Source: Chrysomallon squamiferum
Lineage: Eukaryota; Mollusca; Gastropoda; Neomphalida; Peltospiridae
NCBI GenBank assembly: GCA_012295275.1
Contig: CM022666.1
Coordinates: 8,884,423 to 8,948,422 of the forward strand
Length of the DNA: 64,000 bases
Direction of reading: 5' to 3'
Part shown: piece by piece, positions 1 to 20,294 of the stretch
How the letters are laid out: every line of letters starts with the position of its first letter
Numbering within the stretch: position 1 is the first letter of the stretch
Made by a program: the position numbers and the translations under genes
The notes under the pieces: model-generated
Database searches by the model: none
What the model was told of the DNA's origin: nothing
What the model saw: the letters and a program-made list of their open reading frames with translations, nothing else

Positions 1-2700
1 GTAAGAACGAAAAGGAGAAGAAGACAAAACGAAGAAGAAGAAATATTCTTACCTGTTGACAAAGTCGTCTGTTATCTCTCTCACTTTTTATTTTCAGCAA
101 ACTTTTACGCATTAAAATACTTTTTTTGTACAAAGTGATATCTTCTGAGCGAGTGTTGAAAACACGTGCTAAACAGAAGTCTTCTTTCAACACGCGAGCT
201 TTTGTACTTTGATTCACGTGTCTGTCTTATCGGTCATTGGTCAGTTTGGACACTAACACCTGCTTACAGTCTAGGTGTGGTCATTTTGGATTTATTAATT
301 TTTACTTTTAAGTATATATTTTTTACGTTTGTGACCGTAAATGATGGCAGAGTTTATATATGTTTTTCTCTTCCTGTATGTTTGCGTACGTTTCTGTTTG
401 ACGAATAAAGATGTATGTAAGTGTGTATGTACGCATTAAATGTGTTTGAATATGTACGTACGTATGTATGAGTTTATGCACGTATTATATATATGTTTGT
501 GAATGTGCCCGTATGTGTCTGTGTATATGTATGTATGTGTGTATGTTTGTGTGTATGTCTGTAGGTGTACATCTCTCTATATAATTATGTATTTACGTAT
601 GTAGATGGATGGACGGAAAATGATAGATGATTAGATGCATGAATAATTGGATGGATGGATGGATGGATGGATGGATGAGGGATGGATGGATGGATGGAAG
701 TGAAAAATTAATATTAATTACAGGTTGTAATAGACTAACACGCAGGTTGTTTGTTGTTTTGACACTGATATAAATAACATTGCTGCTGCTCTTTTCATAA
801 CTGGACATGGTTTATTTAAAAAAAAAAAATTGTGTTCGCGCCGTAATTAACAAAACAGATGTTCCCATAATGAAATCCGATTTTACTTAGCGTTCGTTCG
901 TTATCTCAGAGTGGATTTGTTTTCAGAAAACACATTTTTACAAAGACATCGACTACAACGACAATAGTTTTGCCGTTCCCTTTATTCTTGCTTTCTCGCT
1001 TGATAGCATTGTATGGTTTGGCCTTTTAAATATGATTTTTTGTGGGGGTTTTTCATTTCTTTTTTTAGTATAATATAATTTTATCGATTTATAGAATGTT
1101 TGTCTACATGGTGTAACGTATAGATTTGTACATGTCTGTGTGTCTGTTTGTATCTCTGTTTATTTAAAAGGTAGAGACAAGAAATGGTCATATAAATAAA
1201 TATTGTTAGCAAATAATACACATACACACTTATCTACTCAGATCACTCACATATATTCATTGTATTTTATAGTAAAACATTGTCACATTTTTATGGCTGT
1301 GGGATATTGATTACTTATAGTTTACTAATGAGATTTGAAACCAAATACATCACCTTTTAAATCTAGAAATTATTATTCTTAATATATTTGTTAATAAAAA
1401 CTGAAAGTTTCTTTTGAATACACTATTGATTCAGAACTATTTCAAAGCACATAATGTCTAAAACAAATTACAACATTTGTGCTTGTTCCTTTCAATTCAG
1501 CTATTACAGGCCTCTTCAACACTGGTATTCTCTAAATCGATATAATAATATTTATAAATTCTACTGAACAGTTTTCTATTTTTAGAGAACATCCAAATAG
1601 TAATAATATTTTTGACTGAAGTAATGAAAACCCTTTTTTTTTTTTTTTATATTTGAACTTATACTTCATGAAAGATAGATATTAAATTAAACAATTCGTC
1701 ACAATACAAAAATAAATGGCTCAAATCTTTGTCTTCCTTCAAACACACTGGACATACACTAGATGAGATTTTGCCTATTTATACAATTAACATTATGTGT
1801 ATGTTAAATGATGTGCTACTCTGAAATCTATGTCAATAAATTCAGCAAATGAATCACTACAGTCTATCATTTCCAAACTGGTTCCCACAATATATCAAAC
1901 CCAAGCTCTGTCCACTTTTCTTCACATGTACGTGATTTAACATTTTTAGGAAACAAAATTGAATAAATTAATTTAACTGTAAATTCATTGACATTTATCA
2001 TTTCATTATTATGAAATAGAAATAAATCTTTAATAAGTGTTAATCTCTTATCATTTCTATTCAACTTTTCTATTCATCTGGATTTGATTTCAAAACAACT
2101 TTGTAAGCAATATAAATTTGTTTTGGGGGTAATTCTAGATATTTTTCATGAATAATGTCAACAACAGCAGAAAAGGGGAGAAACACTGAAATTACTTCCT
2201 ATGCTATATCAGTCACTTTGACTAGTAATAATTTGCTTTTATATTTAATGAAGGCTGAGACAATGTTTCTTCGAGTGGGAAAATATGTTCTCCATTAGTA
2301 ACATAGTCCCATTACACCATGGAACCAACTATATGATGATAATAAGTACAAAAGCATTTCTGAAAACCTTTTAGACAAGGCACTGAAATATTAGTACTGA
2401 AGATATTAATATAATTTATTACTCATTCTTGTCCTTGGTGATGACTCTAAACGAAATCTTGATGCTGTGACGCAGCTGTTGGTTATCAGGTTTCTTTTAA
2501 ACGTGGTGAGTCTTAGTGCAGTAAGCGTGACACTGAAATAACTAGAGAATAAAGCGACCATTAACATCTCAGCAGTGATTCACAGATTTCTGACCTCTAA
2601 CTGTATCAGACGTTCCCAGAAACCAGACTTCAGACATGGGCAAACCACAGTTTAGGGATTAAAGAACATGCAAGACACGTCTTAGTATGTTGGATCAGTC
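1..2700. other. Intergenic DNA, no gene recognised
   Basis: AT-rich sequence with short tetranucleotide tracts, chiefly GGAT/ATGG repeats at about 603-700 and degenerate TATG/TGTG runs at 410-560. Open frames here are short, low in complexity and lack exon-like borders. I see no conserved protein, RNA gene or transposon. Confidence 0.5.
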
Positions 2701-2707
2701 CTTGTTA

Positions 2708-3365
2708 CTGTATCAGCCATTATACACACCATTCATCATTATATACACCATTCATTACATTATACACACCATTCATTACATTATACACATCATTCATCAT
2801 TATATACACCATTCATTACATTATACACACCATTCATTACATTATATACACCATTCATTACATTATACACACCATTCATTACATTATACACACCATTCAT
2901 TACATTATACACACCATTCATTACATTATACACACCATTCATCATTATATACACCATTCATTACATTACACACACCATTCATCATTATATACATCATTCA
3001 TTACATTATACACACCATTCATTACATTATATACACCATTCATCCATTATATACATAATTTATCCATTATATACACCATTCATTCATTATATACGCCATT
3101 CATCATTATATACGCCATTCATCCATTATATACACCATTCATTCATTATATACGCCATTCATCATTATATACGCCATTCAAACATTATATACACAATTCA
3201 TCATTATATACACAATTCATCAATTATATACGCCATTCATCATTATATACGCCATTCAAACATTATATACGCCATTCAACCATTATATACGCCATTCTGC
3301 CATTATGTACGCCATTCAACCATTATATACGCCATTCAGTAATTATATACGCCATTCAGCCATTA
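2708..3365. repeat. Minisatellite, about 20-bp unit
   Basis: About 33 tandem copies of a unit of roughly 18-22 bp with the core ATTATATACACCATTCAT. The left half mostly carries CACACC or TACACC and the right half mostly TACGCC, so the array shows positional homogenisation of variants. A + strand frame at 2687-3058 is open only because the repeat lacks stops in that phase. It would encode a HYTHHSL-type repeat and is not considered a gene. Confidence 0.9.
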
Positions 3366-3369
3366 TCCA

Positions 3370-4996
3370 GAATTTTAAACGGAAATATCTTGTTTTACTA
3401 AATGAAGGAATCCGTTCTGATTGTCGACTGAAGATGGCAGCAAGTTTCACATCTGAAGTCAAAAGTATACACTAGTATCGCTAGTATCATTCATGGGAAT
3501 TTTTGCAAATATCAACATCGTAATTAGTCATCTCACCTCGGCCTTTCAATCGTCTAAATTATATGGCTATGTTTACAATGTGAAAATCTGTCCTAATTAT
3601 ATTATAAGTAAACAAATTGATCATTTACGACCTTTATGAAATCTATAATTTTGTGTAATTCCTGTATTTTGCTGAGCATAACAAAAACTCATATAACACT
3701 GAGTTGGCTTCTTATTGCCACTGTAGCTTATAAAAAGTGCTGCAGCCACGTCTTTCTGTTTCTTTCTCTGAGAATTATTAAATCTTTCTACAATCTTTTT
3801 GTTTACTGCTGTGGGTAACCAGAATACACAGCAGGAAGGTGACACGCGACAGTTTTGTGTGACATGTGACATTAGAAATTGACATTCACGGGTCACAGAG
3901 ACTGACCTTTGTGGAAACTAATCAGAAAAAGAGTTATCTTCCTTTTTCTTCTTCATCTATTATTATTATCATCATCATTTTTATTTTATTATTATCATGA
4001 TGATGAACATGATCATTATTATTATTATCATTACTATCGTCTTTAACCGTATTATTATTATTATTATTATTATTATTGTTATTGTTATTATTATTTTCTT
4101 TCAAGTAGTCTTCTTCAATTTTTCTTTCTTTCTTCTATTTTCTTACATAAAATAGCATCATCACTTTAATATAATATTAAATTTATCAATGTAAAATAAA
4201 ATAATACTTATCTAAATAAAAATTAATAATATACTTAATGATTTTTGTCATTGTAAAATAAAATGATTTTCAACATTCTGTAATAAAATTATTTAAACGA
4301 AGCGACTGTTTCTTCGTCTTTACCTTTCGACAGTCTAACAGAATCTACATGAAATTGACCATTCCTAAACATCTTGACATTTAAAATATTATATTTTATT
4401 TTATTTATGTTTTATTTTTTATTTATTTGTCGTTTGTTTGTTTGTTTGTTTTGTTTTTGTTCGTATTGATACACACATAACATTTTCTAGCTTTTTAATT
4501 CTATTAACACTTTTTATGCACGTGTCTATTCTACAACACACATAGACACATATATATACTGTGATGTTAAACTCGTTATATCTTTCGAAAATTAACGCTT
4601 TTCTGATATGTGTTACCTTCTGCAGTCCATTAACCGATTTTGTCGTCAAAAGTGACCAGATGGGGAAAAAAAGAGAAAAAGAAGAACATTTTTCTTTCAC
4701 TGGTTTAACATACTTCTGACGTTCTTAAACTGACTTCACCTGTTTTTTGACGTTATCTGTCAGACTGACAGTGATTGACATGGGTCAAGTATCTCGCGAC
4801 TCAGTCAAACTCTGCTTGAGACTGTTTTCAGTGACTAGCTGTTCTGTAGCCAGGCCCGTGTAGAGACAGAGTGTTTTGTCAAACCTAACTGCAAGCTGCT
4901 CGTAAGGGAATCCGCTCTTCTGTATACAGGTGTGTTTTGTTTTTTAGATGTTTTTGTTTCAATTTATTCTATTTGTTTAAATCTTTATTGTTTTAT

Positions 4997-5034
<38 letters not shown>

Positions 5035-5334
5035 ATAGTAGTAGTAGTAGTAGTAGTAGTAGTATCATCATCATTATTATTATTATTTGTTATTTGTTTA
5101 GTCATTTATTTATTTTTAATATCGTTTATTTATTTATGTATTTATGTATCTATTTACCTATTTATTTATTGTTGTGGTTATTCTAATTGCTGTTCTTATT
5201 ATTGCCGTGGTAGTCGTCACTGTTATTGTTCTTATCTTATTATTGTCATTACTACTACTACTCGCGCTATTATTATTACTACTACTACCATATATACTTT
5301 ACTAATACTACTACTACCATATATACTTTACTAA

Positions 5335-5402
<68 letters not shown>

Positions 5403-5440
5403 TAAATATAATGCTTTTTCTCTCTTTCTAAAGGAAACAC
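3370..5440. other. Intergenic DNA upstream of the + astacin gene, with SSRs
   Basis: Contains ATT-rich tracts (3955-4090), an AGT repeat (4998-5064), and a pure ATT repeat (about 5332-5402) ending roughly 40 bp before the start codon of the astacin gene. No other coding exon is recognised. The core promoter cannot be assigned from sequence alone. Confidence 0.5.
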
Positions 5441-5444
5441 AAAA

Positions 5445-11376
<5,932 letters not shown>

Positions 11377-11876
11377 TTTACGTCGATGTCAAACTGCAAA
11401 ACATTAAAATGGCGGTATGAATGGACGGTCTAAGAAACTTTGTATTTACACATTATTATTCTGTTGTGCGATATGTCAACAGAATATGACACTGAAATAA
11501 TATTGTTGAAATAATGTCCTAGTTCTTCCCCTTTACGATTCGAGTAGTGACGTCATGACACTGATAGCTGTATTTATTTATTTTATTTATTACTTTATTT
11601 TTTTTTTCCCACTTTTGTAAAAAATTTAAACAAATCAGTCTGCTCCATACATCAAGATGTCACGATTTCATAAAAATGGATAGTCCAGACAGTTTTAAAT
11701 TGTAATTGTTTTTTTTTATATATCCTTAGTTGTTAAGAATGACACCAAAATAGATAAATAAATAATCGAATAATAAATAAATAAATATATAGAAAGTATT
11801 TAGAACTTGATTGTTTATCATTATTTATATCTGTGTATTATTATTATTACTATTATTATTATTATTATTATCATTA

Positions 11877-11937
<61 letters not shown>

Positions 11938-12326
11938 GCTAATTTTTATTTATTATTATTAATTCATATTAATAAAAGGATAAGCAGGATTCTTGTTCTG
12001 TAAAAATATTACTCTAACCTGTGTTGTGATGCTGCTGTATGAAACATATATTTCAAGACTGAAATAAAAAGTTTATGCTTATTGTTAACTTTTATTTATT
12101 CATTAACTTCATAATTTTTTTTTTTTTATTATTATAATTTTTTTAATTTGTTTTGAACCGATTTATTTATAACTGTTCTTCTTGTTGCTGATTATTTCCC
12201 CATTGTAATTTCATCATTATTAGTATCAACGTCATCATTATGATTATTATTATTATTATTATTGCTATTATTATCATAATCATTATCATTATTTTATTAT
12301 TATTATCATCATCATCATCATCACGA

Positions 12327-12388
<62 letters not shown>

Positions 12389-14027
12389 GTCGTTATTATT
12401 ACTATTATTATCATCTTAGCGACTTCATTACAAAGGAAACATTTATTTCCTGGCTTTTTTTTTATGAAGATACTATCGTAAATAATTTTGTTGTTAAGTT
12501 AACAAGAAAAGACTTCGAATGAAGTGGACAGAAGTATCAGAAATACCAGCGGAAATTACATAGGAAACATTTATTTCCTGGGGTTTTTACGAAGATACTT
12601 AGGTAAATAATTTTGTTGTTAAGCAAAAAGAAAAAACTTGTGAAGTGGACAGAAATATCGTCTGCTGGTTCATCGTCTGCTAAAATGATTAATTCGGTGT
12701 CTTGATGGTGGGGGGTTGTTTTGGTTTTTTTATGTTGGGAGCGTTCTTTTTCTTCTGATATGGTCATTTCAGATTTTAGAACGAGAGAAAAATATAAAAA
12801 ATCAGAACTCCATGTTGTCATTTATAATGAGATAGATAAACCTCCTGTGTAAATAAATTATATTCCATTGATTTTAAACAACATCGTCTATGGCTGCCAC
12901 TCCTGTAATTTAACATTATCATCAACAACAATAGCAGTATTAACAATAACAACAATAATCATAAAATAATAATCAAAAGAACAAGAATATTAATAATAAA
13001 AAAAACTAAAAAAGAACATGAACATTAATAATAAAAGAAACAATGATAAAAACAGTAACAATAGTAACAAAAATAATAATTTCAATAGAAGTAATGATAG
13101 TGCAAGCAGTAACAGTTGTAGTAGTAGTAGGAGGAGGAGGAGGAGGAGTAGTAGCTGTTACAGTGGCAGTAGTAGTAGTAGTAATGAGAAGACTTTGTTG
13201 AAAGTTCCAATCCAAATGAATTTACTAAATGTCAGCAAACCTGACACCAAGTTCAAATCTTGTATTTAACAAGACAAAATTTATTTGGAGGGAAATGTTA
13301 CATAAGATTAAAGCTATTTTAATGTTAATTATCTATTCATTTATTTTTATATCGGGGTATCATTATTGTCAAAGACTACATTCATTTTAGTTTTTCAATC
13401 ACTGTTCTAAATACGAAAGTAATTATGTTTCAGTTTTATTAATACGCATAACATCTACTAATATGTTTCAATGTCTCATCATCAGACTGAATGACAGTGA
13501 AACTCATTTTATGTAAATAATGTTTTATGTCGTGTTTCAGTGAGGTATGACACATGAAGAAACAATTCAGTTCATTCATTAATTCGTTAAATATTGTTAT
13601 TTAGGAATTTAATTCCTGTCAGAATTTAACAGTTAGATGTATGTGTTTGGATTTTTGGAGGTTGTTTTTACATTTTTTGATTTTTTAACTTTTTCCTTTT
13701 TTTCTAATAGTAAATATAGTAGAACTGTTAAGTGAAAAAAAAGCTGCAGTCGTCGTATTGATATTTATGGATAGGTAATAAAGTTATTTTTAATGGTATT
13801 ATACTTTTAAAAAAGTTAAATAAATAAATAAACATTATATTTCATGTAAGAAAAAAATATATATATATATATCAATTAATAATAGCAATAAACATATTAA
13901 AAAAACAAAATAATAACTGCGACAATAATAACAAAACCAAAACACCAAAAACAACAACAGGAATAACAACAATAAAAATGATGATGATGATGATGATGAT
14001 GATGATAAAAATAATAATATTAATAAA

Positions 14028-14062
<35 letters not shown>

Positions 14063-14101
14063 TCAAACACTAATAGTTATATATATGTTTATTTAAGAGA
14101 G
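11377..14101. other. Region between the 3' ends of the two astacin genes
   Basis: 3' flanks of the convergent genes. AATAAA occurs downstream of the + gene stop near 11972 and 12062 and may serve as poly(A) signal. ATT and ATC tracts occupy 11830-11938, 12220-12415 and 13980-14060. A segment around 12420-12540 (ending in TTAACAAGAAAAGACTT) is imperfectly repeated at 12550-12660, each copy carrying the string GGAAACATTTATTTCCTGG. No further gene is recognised. Confidence 0.5.
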
Positions 14102-16561
14102 TTATTTTTTGTTGTAGTATAGCTGGACATAACGAGGGTAAAGTTGTGTTTTCGCTGGCGTCCTAGGGTTCGAGTGTTTCCGCTGAAACCTTGTCTCGCT
14201 GTTAGTCGGGACAGGTATCCTTGTTGCGCGGTTAACGTGTGGTTGTTGATATGGTAACGGCTGATAGAAGCCTGGACTTTTAGAAACATCTGAAATTAAA
14301 TGCATCATTATTTATATTTATTTTTTCTTCTTTAATTACATACATACATACGAACATACGTACATATATATATACATACATACATACATACATTTTAATA
14401 CATACACACATGTTGTTAAAATGAAATGGCTTTACATATATATATATCTATATTGTATTGGGGAATGAAGTTGTTTTAATCACGACAGTGATGTTGTTAA
14501 AATGAAAATGTCTTTACTGAAGTGATGATGATCTCATATTGTATTATGGGACGATGCTGTCGTTGTTGCTGTGACGGTCGTTATTGTAATGACTATGATG
14601 TTGTGAACACTATAATGTTCTCATTTAGATTATTTTGGTGACGTCATATTATTGATGGTCACTGTCATTGTAGTGATAGTGACGTCACTGTGGTGATAGT
14701 GACGGTAGGGCTATGCTAAAACTTACGAATGGTCTGTTGAACCGGAGACGTATCAAAATAACCTTGCTGCTGAAATCCATTCGGCGGCCGATCCCGACTC
14801 CTAAACGTGGACCTCGATCGACTCCGGGCAGGAGGCTCACTGAAGTACATTGGTGGCTTTCTGGATAAAAATATATTTCTAAACGGAGACATGAATGGTT
14901 CAATGTGTCTTGTAGATGGTAGAAAAATATTTTTGAAAATATTTGGAGTCTGGATAAGCGGACTGTCGATGCCAGGAAACAATATATTTCTTTTGTCTGG
15001 CTGCATGAGCGGGTTGGTAATGCCTCCCTGGAACATGTTGTTTGCTCCCGCAAAGGGGTTGTGGATGCCTGGAAGTAAAATCTTCCTCTGGTTGGAGAAC
15101 CTACGCCCCATTTTTCTGTGCACGGCGAATCTATCGCGTGGAGCTACGAATTTCTTACAGCTGTCGGTTCCGTCGTAGCAGACGCAGTGACAGTTGTGGT
15201 CCATGTAGCCCTTGCCACATTCAAACGATGAAGATCTACAGGCACCTGCGCATTTAAAAGAAAAGAAAAAAAAAACGGAGAGAGAAATGTTTTATAGATG
15301 TTATATATAAACAGACGGACTATACTGACTTAAAAACACATATACTGACAAAAATACAGACTGACACACATACAATCAAACTGTCGGATATAGAGAAAAA
15401 CACACAGATTGTTAGACAAACAAATATACAGATTGATAGGCAGACAGACAAGCATACAGTTTGATAGAAAGAAAGACACACATACAGACTGACACATACA
15501 GATATACAAATAAAAAATCAGATTAACAGATAAACAAACATAGAGACTGATAGAAACAGACAAATACATACAATGACAGATTTACTAATGACAGATATTC
15601 AAGCAAACAATGAGATTAAGTGACATACAAACATACAGACTGATAGATACAAAGAATCTGTCTGACAGAGATTCTGACATACATACAGACAAACTTGTCA
15701 GACACAGACACACAGTTTTACAAACACGTTTGTGTGGTTAGACAGACATACTAACGTGCACAGTTGTACATCAGATTAACAACTTTGTAGTCGGAAAATG
15801 AAATGGTGTTTGTATGCCCAATTATGTCCTGGAAACGTGGGTCCAGTGTTACCATGGTAACCTGTGCATCGTTCTTTGAAAACGCTTTCTTTCCGTAGTG
15901 CATGATGGACGTGTAGTCGTACTCGACGCCGTAGTCGGACACTCTCTCCGGGCGAAACTTGCGGAAGTTCTTCAGTTTGCCGAAGCCGACGTTTTGAGTG
16001 ATGATTCGTATGTAGCTGTCACGATCCGGACGCTGATGTTCGTGAATTAGTCCAATCACGTGACCAAGTTCGTGAGTTATGACGTGTTCCTGAAACGACA
16101 AACAACCACAGTAGTAGGAATTTTACGAATGCATCAAACCCATAGCTACGCTAAGAGACTCTGAGAGTGTCACGCATTGCAAACTGGGATGGCTTATACA
16201 GACAAGTGACGTGATTAAAAACCAGTTTCGTCATAATTGGAGCAAATGTCTGTTCGAATATATGATTAGTTTAGATTAAGTACAAGCACGCTTGAGATGG
16301 ACATAAGCGTGGGACAGTTTAAGCCAGTAATCTGATTACTGTGAGTTTATTTTGTCAAAAAAAGAGTTCTTTTATTTCTATTTGCTGTCTATGGTAAGAA
16401 AACAATGTGCCACAGTCTAGTGTATATATTTAAAACTTGCATTATTCCGTGTCATCTTCTATACTGAGCCATATAAGCTTAGACAAGTGTATTAATAAAT
16501 TATTACTTTCATAGGCACATCATAAATTATTAGTCTTATAGGTATTTAATAATTTTTTATT

Positions 16562-16592
<31 letters not shown>

Positions 16593-16724
16593 TAAAAAGA
16601 TATTTCGTAAGATATATATACACACCACTCTGCAGTCTCGTTCTAGATTAAGAGATTGGACGCCTCCAACCATTCCAACAAACGAATTACACCTGAAACA
16701 TGAAATTATATAATTACCTTTATA

Positions 16725-16812
<88 letters not shown>

Positions 16813-18098
16813 AGCTCTTTTTCTTTCTGTGTCTTTCTCGAAGTCTTTCTTACTCTCTGAATTCCTTTTTTTCTTTCTTTCTGTCTGTCTAGCTTACACC
16901 AGTTCTACTTCGTACTCGCTCATTTTCTGCTTGTCTCCTTATCTGTCAGTGTACCTCTCTATTTTATGCTTGTTCATTTACTTCAACAGTTGTAAATATC
17001 ATTTCAGTATACTATTTTGCACGTGCAGCATCAAAACTGTATTATTACCCTCGTTCACTCTGAACTCTGAGCACATTTTGATGATACGGTTTCGCGGGAA
17101 CAAATCTGATGCACGTGCGTTCTTCCCAAGCCCTCATGGCTCGTCTTACTGTTACGGATTCTTCCGAACCTGACGAAAACAAAAGTTGTTTCTTTAAATT
17201 ATAATTAATAAATATTCAACGATTTCACGTCATCAGATATACCATAAAAGAAAAAGAAAAAGTGTATTCAAAGAGCTAGAACTTTATGTAAATTCAAGCC
17301 CGATGACCACTACTTAGTTATGACTTAAAGAGGCGATTTCTTTAATCATTTTTTTTTTCCCAGTGGCCTTCAAAAATCAAAAATATTTCTAAAAAGGAGA
17401 AAAAAATATATTTTCAGTTAATGACATACATTACTGAATGTTTAGGCACTGTTAAGATTTACTTTAGTGGATTCAGTAGATTTGTGAATCATCATATCTA
17501 AACTAAACAAGGTTTATGTCCCTTAACAGAAAAGAGAAAAAACAATTTTAGATGCTTCAAATAGGTCCGCACATAAAATAAGGAGACCTTGTCTAATTAA
17601 TTATATGTTAATTTTTGTGTTCTCTTTGATTTTCATGGACCCGGAACATATTCTCTGGTTATATATCTGCACCACACTGAATCAGCTACAGTCTAATATA
17701 TCTGCTAGGCAAATACTCCAGACTTCGTTCAAACTTACTAAAGTCTCTGGTTATTTCAAAAGGAATGATGGCACCAGGCCAGTGGGTGTTTTCACTGAAC
17801 AAAGCTTTTCTTTTAAACCTCTTCTTTTCAGGGTTCACTGGTTTCCGACTGGGTGGGGGCGAGTCCAGGGGAGGTGCACTCTGAACCAAAGACTGACTGA
17901 ACGTAAAATAAAATTTAAAAAAATTAAAAACCTACCACAATGTTTTTCAGTAAGTAAAATTAAGCTCGGGTTATTATACACATACACATGAATATATATA
18001 TACACATATATAATTACACACACACACACACACAGAGACAAACACATATACAGACACACACATAACCACAATATAGATATATAGATAGATAGATAGAC

Positions 18099-18141
<43 letters not shown>

Positions 18142-19192
18142 CAGACAGATATAGATATATAAAATATAAAACTGCGGTGAACGGCCTGAAATTATGCATT
18201 ATTACCGGACGATTACGACAATGATCGGAAATACCCGAACGAAACTTACTCATTTCCGCTATAGTACGAAGTATATTCCTCTCTGCTTATCTTCATGTCA
18301 TACTCTAGAATCACACTTCCGTCTGGTTGAAAGATTTCCTTGTCATAACCTGCAATATATATTTTATAGACAGACAGACATATACATATACACAAACATA
18401 CATACATTCATACATACATACACACACAGATACGCACACATCCATAAATACATACATAGAGAGACACATCCACATTTTTTACACAAATAATAACAATTTT
18501 TATCAAAAATTGCTAAAAACAAATACCACTATTAAGCAGCATACAAAAAAGAAAGGAAAGAAAGAACGAATGAAAAAAGAAAGAAAGAAAGAAAAACAAA
18601 AGTCGTACCTCCCCACTTGTTGTATCCCCCCTGAATGTACTCCTCTATTGAGTACCGACTGTGCAGTTTTTTTGGCACGGCGAAGTTGCTCGGTGACTCC
18701 AGCATGATGGGGTTGTCCGGGTACATGCTCTGAGGCGCCAGGGGAGAGTGAACCAGTCTGTCCGCTACCTGCCTCTTCGTTATGTTAGCATAGTGAGCAG
18801 CACTCTGAAAAAGTCAAGAGAAAAAACGACAACGACAAAAAATACTTTTATTACTGCTGCTACCGCTGCTGATTATGTTTCTGTTACTATTACAGACCGA
18901 GGATCTCTTACCCGAAATTCCGAAATCCGAAAAGCTCGGAAATCGGAAACTACTTTCTGAGCAGCAGAGATAGTGATATCTTACAGTCTTCGGATTGTTT
19001 TGCATATACGAACTTCATTTTAAGCAAAAAAATCGTTAAAAATATTAAAGCTGCATATGAAATAAAAATGGAATTTGTATTTAGAATTAAATCCTGTTCT
19101 AAATAATTCAGAAATTCTAAACACTTCTATTATTTCCGATAAAGGATTCTCAGCCTGTAGTAACGTAATACCAATATTATAGCCACTGCTGA

Positions 19193-19227
<35 letters not shown>

Positions 19228-19666
19228 TTTTATTACTACTACTATTCAGACTAGTACGATTTTTGCTACTGATATTGGAACTGTTATTACTACTGTTACT
19301 ACCACCACTATTAGTATCATTACTACAACTACTACTCTTATTATTATTGCTACTACAGCTTCTATTTTACTACTGCTGGTGTTACCTCTAGTTTTACAAC
19401 TACTGTTATTAATACTACGACTACGACTATGTCTTACACTACTGCAACTTATGTGAAGTATCTTTCTAGAGAGAGGAAAGCACATCTTTGAACAGTAGCA
19501 ACAGTAATGGTGGTAACATGAATACAATATTCATAAGCAATCAACTACAACTAGTAAGAGTAGACTCGTGTATCCTGTTCTCGACACGGCTGAGTAGTCG
19601 ACTTACTTGGACAATGATGCTGCTAAGCAAACACAGCGTGACACTGGAAATAAACCCAACCTCCAT
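14102..19666 (-). CDS. Astacin-family (M12A) secreted zinc metalloprotease, - copy with long tail
   Basis: Paralogue of the gene at 5445-11376 on the opposite strand. Nine exons in transcript order: 19666-19607, 18804-18609, 18349-18250, 17896-17739, 17169-17049, 16692-16626, 16089-15756, 15245-14727, 14289-14102. Frames close to 580 residues plus stop. Exon 1 is a signal peptide (MEVGFISSVTLCLLSSIIV). The pro-region ends with basic site KKRFKRK, then ALFSENTHWPGAIIPFE. The zinc motif HELGHVIGLIHEHQRPDRD and Met-turn SIMHYG are intact in one exon that corresponds to two exons of the + copy. A six-cysteine module (CGKGYM..NCHCVC..GTDSC) is followed by about 200 residues rich in Pro, Phe, Arg and Gln, with loose repeats of the type NI(L/F)(F/L)PGI..P. 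Without the last intron, translation would stop three codons beyond the donor (IRKF), so a shorter isoform by intron retention is possible. Confidence 0.92.
16726..16812. repeat. CT/GA dinucleotide tract in an intron of the - astacin gene
   Basis: About 43 CT units on the + strand (GA on the coding strand), just upstream in transcript order of the exon at 16692-16626. Confidence 0.9.
18074..18152. repeat. GATA tetranucleotide tract
   Basis: About 18 GATA/GACA units within an intron of the - astacin gene. A - strand frame across it reads as a YLSI repeat and is not coding. Confidence 0.88.
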
Positions 19667-19734
19667 GACTGGTTCAGTTAGTCAGCCACCTGAATGTAAA
19701 TAATAGGTGTAAGTTAGGCAGATAACTTTTGTGT

Positions 19735-19760
19735 ACATACATACATACATACATACATAT

Positions 19761-19791
<31 letters not shown>

Positions 19792-19860
19792 CATACATAC
19801 ATGCATACATACACATACATATATGCATCCATACATACACACATATATATATATATATAT
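19735..19860. repeat. CATA tetranucleotide tract upstream of the - astacin gene
   Basis: Perfect and near-perfect CATA units starting about 70 bp 5' of the start codon of the - astacin gene. The open frames (YIHTYIHT on one strand, MYVCMYVC on the other) are artefacts. Confidence 0.88.
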
Positions 19861-20026
19861 TCAAAAACAAACACACACACACACATATACAAAAGCACAT
19901 TTTCGTTAGCATGTCTCAATATAATTATGAAAGTATATATGTATTTGTGCGTCTGTATGTCTGTTTGTATGTGTGTATGTAAGAATCACATACCTATGTG
20001 CAGAACGTTGACGCTAGTCCTACACC

Positions 20027-20290
20027 CAGGTTCTCTTCTGACTGACAATTTTCTTCAAGTTACTAGTCGAAACTGAGTTAACAGCTGAACGGTTACATGA
20101 AGACATTCGGCCTGTCATACTGTATGATCCATTGTTTCGCGAGAGGGTAAATCATGATGATGAAGTGCCACACATCAAAGAGGTGTCACGATCTGACATC
20201 CGTGCAGTCAGCTTCTGTGACAAATTGAACTGGTGTCTTCATCGTGCGACCATGTGCAGATCTTATCCGACTCGTCCCAGCCGGTCAACC
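20027..20290 (+). other. Unrecognised open segment of normal complexity
   Basis: A frame open from about 20057 reads LLVETELTAERLHEDIRPV, then about 55 further residues of ordinary composition (includes DDEVPHIKEVSRSDIRAV), before running into a GT/GTAT microsatellite at about 20295. No ATG, no clear splice borders and no family recognised. It could be an exon remnant or a transposon fragment. Confidence 0.25.
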
Positions 20291-20294
20291 TGTC

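Noticed and set aside
1867-2064. - strand frame of 65 codons
   Set aside because: Ordinary composition but no homology, no splice borders and AT-rich surroundings; not enough to call a gene.
2687-3365. CRISPR-like array
   Set aside because: Continuous tandem repeat without unique spacers, in an animal genome.
14807-15178. + strand frame of 123 codons
   Set aside because: Shadow of the long C-terminal exon of the - astacin gene, whose splice borders and phases fit.
16700-17173. Poly-Ser/Leu frame on the + strand
   Set aside because: Generated by a CT tract and overlaps exons of the - strand astacin gene in the wrong direction.
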